Source: Gordionus sp. m RMFG-2023 (lineage: Eukaryota > Nematomorpha > Gordioida > Chordodea > Parachordodidae). Taken from it: DNA of 64,000 bases. Both the position numbers and the translations under genes were made by a program. Under the pieces are notes generated by a model. That model was not told the origin of the DNA. It made no database searches and worked only from the letters and a program-made list of their open reading frames with translations. Shown piece after piece: positions 35,701 through 47,700 of the stretch. Numbering within the stretch: the stretch's first letter is position 1; the number at the start of each line of letters is the position of its first letter. The stretch covers positions 34,582,508-34,646,507 of the forward strand of contig NC_088776.1 in assembly GCF_954871325.1 (NCBI RefSeq), written 5' to 3'.

Positions 35701-38700
35701 TATCATGTAAAAAATAATTATAATCAGTGTGGGGAAGTTGTTCTACAGTATTTAGTTAATACAATGGGGGAAGGGAATATGATATTTTGAGGCATCAAAA
35801 ATCTTCAAAGCATAAATCAGTACAGGGCAGTCTATCAACATCTATTGCAAAACAAAAATATTCTTCAAAAATAAGAAATAATACAGATGAAACTACAGTT
35901 GCGGAAATGGTAAATACCTATCATGCAGTACAACATTCAGAGAGCTCAGCGTCTACATGACAGTATATTCACTGGATGCAAACCCCCCTAAAAAATATAT
36001 ATCTACCCCTAATATACCAAAATGTTATCCATAGATAATTTAAAAATGTAATGGAAAATTTTCTAGATTATTATAGCCTACCCCCCAAAATGCCTACCCC
36101 CTACCACCTAACCCCTACCCCCTACCCCTTTATAGATATTAGGATGCAAACTGTTCCCCCCCCCCGCTCATGTAGACGCTGAGAGAGCTACTTAACATCA
36201 CAATGTTGGTAGAATCTTTCCCCATATTATTTAACGACTAATATAAATGAAAAGTATACTTTGTAGAACACAAATGAGCAAGGCTATCAATGTTTTAGGA
36301 TATATCCAGAAGGTCAATTCTTGATGATTTGAAAGATGTGCAAACATATGCAATTCTAAAAGATGCATCTAATAAGGAGATATCAAAACATTTCCCTTGA
36401 TCCTCCCCTATTTCAACAAAATTAATGTCATTTCAATAAAACTATTAAAAAAATTTTCTCCAGATATGAAATATCCAAAGACATAGCTAACCATATATAA
36501 TGGTAAATATGGCAGATTTGGCATTACCAATGAATTGCATGGCAGCTTTCTGATCTGATAATTCCTTAGTGAATTTGGCAAAAACCAGAGTAGAATTGAG
36601 TCAGCATAATGTTGGTTGACAGGTTCCTCCTAATACGCGCCATCGTAGAATTTTAAAATTTTACAAACCTTTAAAAAATAAATAGATTATAAAAGCTGTC
36701 CTAATATTTTGAAAAAAATTTTCAAAATAAATGGCAGAAGTATATTTAGGAATTTTACATATAGGAAATCTACTATATGCTGTTAATATGCAGTTGCAAT
36801 CAGAAGAATATAATTTAATAAAGGTTCACTAAATTATGCTGCAGAAATACCAAAGTAAGAATATTATTACTATTATCGGATAATTATTAATAAGATTTAA
36901 TATGATGTCATGTTTGAGGAGATTGTAATGCTTCTTTATTTTTATGATTTGCCAAAATATTCAAAATATTAATTCTACAATGTAAAAAATAAATTTATTT
37001 GATTTTATGCAAATGTATAAATAAGATTTTATAAAATATAGAAAGTCAAATAGTTATAGTTAATTATATTTTATTTGAGATTTAAATAATGGAACTAAAC
37101 GTTTACCATCGTTATTAAGATATTTATAAATTACCTGGCATGACATTTTATAATTATGTTTAACCATTAACTCGGCCTCTGATGTTGTTAAAGCAATTCG
37201 ATTTCTCTCCTTTCTCCAGGCAGTCCTCATCAGGCTAAAAATGCGCTCCGATGAGGCATTAGAATGAGATAAGGAGAAAACATACTCGCAAATTTTTTCC
37301 AAGCATGGGGATTTATCGTTATTACGAAAAAATTCCACCCATTTCTCCTCTGCTTTTAGACCATCTAACTTTAAGTATTCTGGCGAATCATAAAAAATGG
37401 AAAAAATTACAATCTCTTCAAACAAGGCTTCAATGTCTATCGGTAATTTTAATATATTTATTAAATTACAAAAACCATCAAATGATGGTTTCTGTTCCAA
37501 GGTCATAATATTTATACACTTGTAAATAGAGTTATTAAAATCAAATCTTGATTGTAAATATTCCAAAATTGTCAATAAAAATATTTGCTTCATTTAAAAA
37601 TACGTTAATTATAGTAATATTTGAACATTTTAATATGATATTTTTAGCAATAGCGCCATAAAATTTATTATCTATTTTTAACTGTAGAGATGAACAGAGC
37701 TGTAGCATGATTTTGTGAATCTTTATCAATAAAGAATCTTCTGATTGCAACTGAATATTAACTACATGAAGTAGATTTCCTACATGTGAAACTAGTGGAG
37801 CACTGCAATATAACGATATAAAATATATTAAGTAATTTAAAATATATTTATAATAATTATACATACTGTTCTAACTTCTATTCTTTCTAACACAAAAATC
37901 TTGAAAATGTCGAGTGGAGAATTGGAGAATTTAAAAAAAAATATATTTTAGAGCGGAAAAATAAAATAAAAGAACTAGACATATTTTTCGAATAAATATT
38001 TAAAATTTATTTTAAAAATATAAAAATAATTAAATACTGTCTCTCAAAATTATTATTTATATATTAAAAACATTAAAATACTAAAAAAAAAATTGTGGGA
38101 GAAATTAAAAAATTGTGGGAGATTTTTAATTGTGAGAGTTTTGTGGGAGTGAGATGTATGTGGGTAAACTAAAAAATTGTGGGAGATTCCCACTGATGGG
38201 GGGAGACATGGCAACCCTGTCTATGAGCAAAATCTCTATAATTAATAAATCTTTATATTGTAAATTGATCATGGGGGATTCGGAATCTTTCGATTTTAAA
38301 TATTATATTTAATTTTTAATATTCGATTACCTGAAATTTATTCCAGCAATGTGTACCCACACTGTGAATTTCAAATAATTCTGCCATGAACTTTAGAATT
38401 GCCCTTAATTGATTATATAGATTCTTATATGGTTTTTTCATATAAATTAAAAAAAATACATAAAGGTTTGCGGTGAAAATTGTCTGAATTTTATTGGGTT
38501 GGTTCTACACATGCTGAAATAAATATCTGGTTAAAAATTTTGGAAATTTAAAAATCGCTCTCAGAGAATAATTTAAATACGAGATATTTCTAACCCAGAT
38601 AAATTCCATATTCCCACCGGGGAAGTTTGCGTCTAGGGGAAGGTCTGTTCATTGCAATTATAATTTAAATTATTATTTTATAAGTCTGGAAAATTGAGCA

Positions 38701-41700
38701 AAATATTAATTTATACAAAGAAAACCACTTTTAGCATACCTAAAGTAACAAAAAATAATTGTAAGCCTTATCATTTAGATTTATAAATAAGGTTTTAAAA
38801 TCTTAATAAATAATCTTAAAATTTTTCAGAATTATAAAATATGGGTTAATATGATTTTGAATATTGTAAAGTTAGTTGTCTGGGTCATAGTTGGTCATAG
38901 GTACGTTGGTCCTATCAATTATTGCATATTTATTTTTTAATTTGAATAAAACAAATGCAGGTAATTTTAAATGAACATTTAATTATTTTTTACAAAATTC
39001 CTAAGATCTTTTCCTAAATTTAATTTACTTAATTATTCAGTATGACTAAATATTGCATTGCTAACCAAAAATAAAGAATTTTCCATGGATAACGCCAGCA
39101 ATGCAGTATTTAGTCATTTGGTTTGTTTCAAATCGGTTATCGGTCAAATCGCGATATTTTTAAAATATTTTTTGGGATAAGGTTTTACACATGTTTATAG
39201 ATGTTCAAAACAAATATGAACATTTTTCATTTGATATTACTAGCAAATTTGATCAATCGAATATTTAGTAAATGGTCGGTTTTGAGTTGCAATTGGTCAA
39301 ATCACAATATTTTTAAGATAATTTTTAGAATAATGCTTAACACGTAAATATATGCGTGTAAACTAAAAATGAAGAGATTTTGATTAATAACCCCAGAAAT
39401 ATGTGCCTTACAAGTTTTCTATTATTTTACGATTCTCATCATAAATTAAATATCAAAGAAACCTATCATTTTTTTTAATTTATAGGTTTTCCACATTATT
39501 TACACCAAATATAAAAAAAAGCGCTAACCAATAATCATTCTGGTTTCCTAATGCATTTAACGTCCTCTTATGGATATATATTTGTTACATTTAAAAATCT
39601 AAAAATAAAATTTGAGTTGTTAAGCTATAAATATTTATTTTTTCCAAATATTAAGTAAAAATAGAATTATATTATTTTATATTTATTCTCAATTTTTTAA
39701 ATTTGATTTATATATATTAAAAAAAGTGTTTCTGAAAATTATTTTTATATAAGAGATTATATAACCATATCTTGATTGATTATAATTAATTGCTTTTTAG
39801 CAATGCACTTTCGCAATGCAGTATTTACTCATTTATACCCCTTAATTACTTAGTATTTGGTATTATCACTAAATTAATATACAAAGCCTCTAGTATAAAA
39901 AAACAAAAAAATTTTGTTTTATATTTATACCCTCATTTCTTTGGTGAACCTACTATCACATATTGGTGGAACGTACCCAGAGTAAGGCAACTTTGGGCCA
40001 AAATTTTTTTTTTTCAAATTAAATTTTCTAAAAAGGAATAGTTTTTATAAAATATATATTAACTATTTCAAATAGCCTATACTCTGAGGATTGAGAAGAT
40101 ATCTAATATTATTGAATTCAATCAGGTTTGGACGAAAAGTGTCACAACCTACCCTGGTCTCCCTTAATAAATTTTCAAAATTCCAATATTTTATGGAAAA
40201 TAAATGTAAATATAGTAAAATAATATGAACGTAAATAAACTAGAAATATAATGTAATAATATAATATACATTTCAAATTCAGAAATTTTAAGAGAACAAT
40301 TTTGTCTCTTAAAAGTCTCTAAAATATTTGTCAGTAACCATAAATATTTTAAATTTAAAGCAAATAAATTTTACAGTAGAGATTGTCATTGTTTTGGAAA
40401 ATTTAATTGTAGAAGTTCTACCTTTTCCTCGATTACTCATTATTTTATTTATTTATATAAGAGCCTACATAAGCATATAGCGTCAGATACAAGCGGAAAT
40501 TATGGGGATTTAATGGATGCTTTAATGGTTCCCAGCGCCGAATTTGATGCTTCTCTAATAAAAAAATCTATAAAGGTTTAAAGTGAATGAAAATTTTTTT
40601 TAAATATTTTTATGGAACTTATATGCTAAGTCAATATTTGCAAAATAATATAGATCCCCCTTGGATTTCAATGAAATTCGGTATATGCAGTATATCATTG
40701 ATAAATATTAATATGCTATAATTATAGATTTCGATCAAGCCCGTGGGCGAGAGATACCCCTCAAATTTTAAAAAATATAAAGTTTTTACATTTTTTATTA
40801 TCAATATTTCAAATGTGAACCAAGATCATCAAAAACTCTAAATGGCATTAGATGTCTCATAATATTAGCTTTGATATTTTAATTTTTTAACATTTTCTTT
40901 AAAATAATTGGGGTCAAACATTAAGGGAAATCTATATATCTCGAAAAGACACCTTGAATTTTTTTAAAAATTGGCCGAAATTAAACGTTTTCATTTTATC
41001 TTAAGGCAAGCAAAAATTTTTGTGATCCTAATTTTTTGAGATATTTAATATTATAGAGGTAATATTTCTTAAATTTTATTTTTATAATATAAATTTACGG
41101 GTAGAAGGTCTAAAGGTATATCACTGTTAATCTAAATATGTGTGGAATGTAGGTTTAATAGTTTTAATAATATTAAATTAATAAGCAGTTACTAAGCCTA
41201 GGAGGGTTCAAATGAAAAAATTTCGAAACTTTTGTTTTGCACTTGTTTAAAATATTATTTGAAAGCTAATATTATGAAAAATTTAAAGCTATTTGTAGTT
41301 CTCTATGATACTTGATATTGATGTTAGAAAATATTAATAGTTTATAATTTCTTAAAATTTGACAGGTCTACCCACGGGCTTGAACAAAATCTAAAATTTG
41401 GGCAAATTTATTTCCATTATAGGTACACTGCATATACTGAGTATTGAAATCCAAGAGGTTCTTCAAGAAAAAAGCAAAAAATTTATCCATTCAACATAGA
41501 ATTAATTATTTGACCATAGATATAAAGTCAGCTTTAATTTTTTTTTTCTCTAGTGGTGTGTTATTTTCAACTTTAAATCATTTATTGAGCTCCTTTATAA
41601 ATAATAGAAATCTTATTTTGCCAGAAATGTATTCCTGTGAGGAATGACTACCCCAAGAATTTTAAGATTCTGCTATGAACCTTTGTGTTATTTTTAATTT

Positions 41701-44700
41701 ATATAAATAACGACGGAAGAAATCAATATAAATTAAAGTTTTCTCAATAGCTTTTTAAAAAAATTGTCAGAAATTTATAGGGTAAATTTCTATTCTCTAT
41801 ATGTTGGAATATATTTCTGGAAAAATCCGAATTTTCAAAATTAAAGACGCTCAATAAATTATTGAAGTTTAAAAATAACAAATTACCGGACTAAACAAAT
41901 TATGAAAATTTATATTTTCTAAATATCTGCAAGGGATTTGGTACCGATTTTGAGTTATTAATCGAAGTTATGTTAACGAGAACGCCTAGACAGATGGCTG
42001 CTACCAATCAAGCCTATAGTGCATGTAAATTATTTATATAGTTTTGTTCTGCATAATCTATTCTTCCAATATTTTTAAGTTAAAATATATTTTGTCTGCC
42101 AGAATAAAAAAAAATCTAATAATTTTTATATTCTTATGACTAGCTATATTAAAAATATCTTTCTGCAGTTTGGGAATTTTATTAGCTAAAATAGTAAGTA
42201 TAATATCGATAATTGAAATAATAAATTTTCAGTATCTTCCTAACTTTAATTTGTTGCAAACATTCAGTGTATAAAAAGGATATGGCCGATGATATTAAAG
42301 GGGATGTAAATCGTGATGTCCAAGATTTGTTAGTTAGACTGATCGAAGTAGATATAGATATTTTTATTAATTATATTCATCAATTTACAACGTCTAAATT
42401 TATATAAAAATTTCAATATCAATTTGAACAATTTTCACAACTAGCACTAAATACAGCATAGATAATAACATATAGGACACTGAAAAAGTTAAACTTGATA
42501 AATAATGACCATCATTCTATTAGCGCAATTTAAAAATATAACCTGGTTTGAAAAAAATATCGATAATTATAAATCCATTTTAAAAATAACTTAAACCATA
42601 AGTCTATATCTGTGTTTGGGAAAATTAATAAGGAAGAAGCGGATATTATCGAAATTAGGACTATGGATATGCGGAATGCAAGTCAGAATTACTTCACTAA
42701 AGGGAAACTCCGCGAAAATGTTAAATTGTTCTTAATTTTTGAACCCTTAAAACCACTTTTAACCGGATCGGATTTACAATTTTAATCTGGCTTTGACCAG
42801 AGCAAACCTATTAAAAAAAATTTGCGGGTCTAAGCCCTGCTTTTTTTTCTCGTGCAGTAAAGAATATTGGCGCTATCAATTTCAAACTACTTCAGACCTT
42901 GTAACACTGGTACACTAGCCAAAATTTTAAATCCGGTACCCTAATTTTTTAAAATTGTTTTACATTTTAAGGTTTAAATGTATTAATTTTTCTAAATTTA
43001 TTTCTAGGATAATAATTTAAGAATCTTTTTTAAATAAAATATATAAAGCTGTAATAATCATCAATTTATTCATTCGAAGATTGAAGACTCCAATTTAGTT
43101 TTGTTAGCTTGATTGAATCAATACGAATGAGCAATATAGCAGCGTTTATAATTATTTCAAATCTCCATGGTTTTAAACAGATTCCTATAAAAACGGGAGT
43201 CTGAATTCCAAATCCCTACGGCAATGTATATGCTAGCATCAATGTATTATTTACGGCAATGTATGCATGCAGAAATAAAAAATCCTCTTGTCTACCTCAT
43301 AACACATTGCCGAAAAAAAATTATGGCAATTTTATTTTTTTAAATGAATTAAATAAATATTTATGTATTAAAAATATATTATGTTCTCAATTTAAAAAAA
43401 AAACTAATAATTTTTTGAATTTATGGGTGCTAAAATTAGAATATCTTAGGGGTTACTAAAATTTAATTTAGAGTTGCTGAGCAATCTTTTACTCCTCTGA
43501 TGCCAATGACTAGCAATATTTTAAAGCTAGAATTGGCTCAGTGATTATTACGCTTTATCTTACAATACAATGAAGGTTAGAACTCCACTCAGCACCATAT
43601 TTATTTGCAGGCCGATTATCTTCGATGAAACAATGTTTATAGGTGGAGTTCTTTAATTAAATTTTGCAATGAAATTCGTTTTAGATTTTTTGTTGACTTG
43701 ATTTGCCTAATTCCATCGAAAAAATCTGGGCTAAAGTTAGTTTATAGTTTAATGATTTTTATTTTTATGTATCGCTTGTTTTCGGCCGAGTTGATTGTTA
43801 TAATATTAAAAAACTTAAATGATCGGGATCCGTACTATTGATTTTTAGATTACGAAACAGAACCAGGTGTCATAACTACTTGACATTATTTATCAAGTTT
43901 TTTCAATATATATTTATTTATAACAACTAAATCATCCAAACTTCTCTTTAGACAATTTTTATCCGAAAAATAATATAGACTGACCATGTATGGTGGTTTA
44001 ATGCTAGTTCTGTTAATTCGATTATAATTTAGTGAAATTTGACAATTTATTTATAATATAAGCTTTTTTTATTAATTTATACATATAATTTTAACGGCAA
44101 CATGAACCAAAAAATTTGTTTAAGCCCGATTTGATTTCATATTTTCAAACCTAGTCTAGATTAAAAAGATATTTTTCTTTGGCCATGATATTTTATTTTT
44201 AGGCCCGGCTCAAATTTCAATTTTTTTTATCATCTGGTTTGATTTATTTTGTCAATTTAAATAATTATGGAGTGATTTACCAATGGTCTCAAAGGGAAAT
44301 CAAAGAGCGAGTGAATGTTAAATGATCTATAATGTTATTTTCAGCTGGTTAAATTTATATTTTTCAAAAAATTCTGGCCTTGATTTTTAAAATCATACTA
44401 TTTTACTATGTTAAGGGTCAGGTGTAGGTTTCTATAAACATATAGAGATTATAACCCTTATTTGATATTTGATTACCAAAATATTCTAAATAAAAGGGTA
44501 AACGTGATCAATCGAATACAGTTAATCTGGAAATGGCCAAGAAAGATGCCCAGGTTTTATTATATATTTATAACAAGCTAATGTTTTTTTATAAAATCAA
44601 AGGATAACAAAATATAAATTTAGTAGTGAATTATATCCCTTTCAAAAAAATAGAAGATATTTGTTGGAGTAAAATTAAAACAATAAAAAAAAATTTAAAA

Positions 44701-47700
44701 AGATAATTGATTTTGATTTTGATATTATATCATTTTTAGTTAAATATTTAAACTCTTAAAGATCTCTTTCTTTAAAATTGTATAGAATAAATTAAATCAG
44801 TTTTTAACTAAATTATCCTTTTTTTTATTATCTTTTTAATATGTTTTAAAATTTGAAATCGAATTCATGATAAATAAAATAGTCATTAAACCAAGCTGGC
44901 TTAGCTAAAATCGGTGGTACAAACATGGAAGTCTTCATCAATATATTAACCACTCGTAATTACGAGCAACTGGCTAAAACTTTTGAGGAGTATGAAATTC
45001 TAACAAAGGTCAGCATGGAGAAAACAATAGAATCGGAAATGTCAGGAAAAATTAAAACTGCTTTCCTGGTTCTAGGTACTACTATATTTAAATTTATTAT
45101 AATAAAAATATTTTTTTTTAGTTACCACTATAAATATAAATATATTATATAATCTTGAGGCTTTATTTAATTTATCCTAAACTGCCTGATCGGCGCTGGC
45201 CAAGATAAATCACTGTTATTTGGTCTGGCGTCAAAAGATCTTGCTATTTTAGGGCGCTATAATTAGTGAAGGTCATGGTCCGGATTTCGTTTTACCTAAT
45301 TTAATTCTTGTTTATTGGGACTATAAGTAAAATGCTTCTTTGACAATATGGTTTTAATATTTCAAAATAAAACTTCACAAAACAAACATAACTCTTATAG
45401 AAAAATAACATTAAAAAATATACAAAAAAATTAAGTAAAAAATTATATTTAATTGAATAGCAAACTTAAATTAAAAGACCGCAGTCCACAAAAATAAAAA
45501 TATAGGTCCGGAACGCGGTTCTCAAAAAAATTGGTCCGTCAATCGGTTTAATCTTATCCCGGTCTAATAGGTCCGAACCGTTGACATTCATTAGCTATAA
45601 TTGGAAGAAAATATGCTTTTGAGTTGCCTGGTGCCGAAAGAAGCTTTTCAAGATTTAAATTCAATAGGGTCACTGGGGGGAGGGCAGGGCTCACAGGGGT
45701 TTAATTAAGCTCCCTAAAAATTTTCAAAATTTTTTTTAATACCTTAAAAAAGTCATCTTGAAAATAATTTTTTAAATAAATTTTGAGCCCCCTGAGAGTG
45801 TGTTAGTGACTGTCCTGCTTAAATTAACAAAAACATATTTATCATTGACTATGACATAGGAAATAATTTGGCGATTGTTTCAATAGAAAAAGAATGACAT
45901 CGTAAACAATTTGAATATGGAAAAAATGAAAAATTTTACAAATAATAAAGCCAGAAAAAATCTTTTAGAATTATATTTGATTTTAAATATGATTGAAATT
46001 ATATATATATTTTATTTTTCGTTCTTTTATTTAAAAATTATTATAAAACTTAGTTTTGTTTATTCTCTAATCCCTTGCTTGATGTGTAGAAAATTTATAT
46101 TTTTTCTTGAAATTTTGGAAATATTAAAAATTAACTTTATTCTATACAGTGTCAATGATATTTCTTAGTAAAGATCACCTTTGGTGTCTTAATAAATATT
46201 CATATAGAATATATAAAAAGAATTTTTTGATTGTTGGGAAGGTTTCTGCTCTTCTCCCAATACGATATGTTAACAAATGGGTATAAAAAATAATATAAAT
46301 TATTTTGAGTTAATAAGTTGCTAAGCTGATTGTATTTTATTTATGAACACTAATTACAATAATAATTATGAAAATATTATATTTCAACTTATAAATTTTA
46401 ATTTTAATAAAAAAACATTAAGTTGAATGTATCCAAAGCCCGTCAGGATTTTTCGCTAGGAAACTACACAAGGCTTTAAAAGTATAAATAATTTTATAGA
46501 AAATATGATAATTATTCATAATTTTCAGACACCAGGTTTTAATAAATGTTTTTTTATATTAAAAGGATTTTAAAAAATCAAATATATTTAAGAAAAAAAG
46601 GTATTACCAAATAAAATCATTTTAAAATACATTTACTTCACTTGTTTTTCCTCGATGTTTTTTTAAACATTTCATTCATTCATTCATTACCACGCCAGCG
46701 TTTCATCACCCACCAGGAGTTGAAGCGTGCATCATGTATTTTCACTAGTATATAGATCCCATACATGATGTCTACCCGTTTTATTATAGTGGACGGTACC
46801 ACTATGTAGCCTGTTAGCAAAGTGAAGAAGGAAGAAGTACAATAATGGTGATGTATTAGTTCCGTTTCTGGCAGAATAGTGTTAAGGAAGAAATAAAAAA
46901 TAATGTCATATAAAAAAAAAATGTACCTACGTCCTTAAGTGGTATTTAATGAGGCAACAAAAAAATAACCCTTATATCTTGTTAAGTATTGAGAGTTTAT
47001 GTTAAGTTTGCATGTAGAGTCTCTTCCTTGTTTGTTGTTCGGTGTGCCAAAATATTGTATGTCCTGTAGATCTTATATGTTCTGTGTCAATGGTATTTGG
47101 GTTCGTCCGATTTATTGCGTTATTATTATAGCCAGTTTATCTTCTCATTGCCTGTTATACAGATAATATTTTCGTAATTGTTATCGTTATCGTCGCCGAT
47201 ATCGTGTGTCCAGAAAGGAGGGTCGTGCGTTATTAGAGGAAGTTAGGTTATGTTGTTGTTGTTCAGGTTATTATCATTATCAAATACACTTATTCCATTT
47301 ATTGCAAGAACGTAAAGGTGAAGAACGGTTGCGATATTAATTTAGGCCATATTTTAGCATGTATTGTAAATGTTCCTTTAAATGTTTCTTGTTTTTGCTA
47401 AGTGCCATGAAATCTGCAAACGAGAGGTTAATCAGGTCCATATCTTTCAGACATTTCGCCAACCAATAGTATTAAGGGGTTTTCCTCCTACCGTCAGGGC
47501 ACCATTTTAAAGACGAGAATATCATATTTTCCTGCGAGTGTCTTAAGCTATGGCCTAGTAATTCTAGTCTCCTCATGGGTATGAGACGATTGATTGGTAG
47601 GATGTCGCATCTATTCCAGAGCGTTGTATTTGATGTGTTGTATGGGTAATACGTTTTGGTGATTCTTCTAAGGCATTTGTTTATAAAAGTCTGAATTGTG

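Larger units (their letters stand above)
35168..38219 (-). mobile_element. hAT transposon (CAGGGTTGCCA family), exact 8-bp target duplication
   Basis: Ends CAGGGTTGCCAGGTGAAAAA and reverse-strand CAGGGTTGCCATGTCTCCCC, flanked by TCTATGAG at 35160-35167 and 38220-38227. Subterminal GTGGGAGAAAT units occur at both ends (35218-35250, 38095-38150). It contains a tandem repeat (35270-35470), a BED-like segment on the + strand (35740-35940), a younger nested MITE (35947-36181) and transposase tail blocks on the - strand. It lies in annexin intron 34818-40461. Confidence 0.94.
35039..38260. mobile_element. TAGTGTTGTT-family MITE remnant, split by a hAT
   Basis: The left part 35039-35167 (CAGTGTCGATAAACGCCCGA, GATTTTTAAAAACGG, AAGCCTCGAGATTTGGCAAA, GGTCCAAACCTTTCTGCCAT) matches the interior of the copy at 5270-5473 (AGCCTCGAGATTTTGCATAT, GTCCAAACCTTTGTGTCAAC). 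The right part resumes at 38220 with TCTATGAGCAAAATCT. Its own right terminus is not recognisable. Confidence 0.6.

Noticed and set aside
42601-42720. Candidate annexin exon reading NKEEADIIEIR
   Set aside because: Phase and donor do not fit; the true linker exon is 44497-44553 (VNLEMAKKDAQ), which fits both neighbours.
45170-45670. Possible hAT dimerisation relic GAERSFSRFKFN around the MITE at 45264
   Set aside because: Only about twelve residues match and no ends were found; too little to annotate as a separate element.
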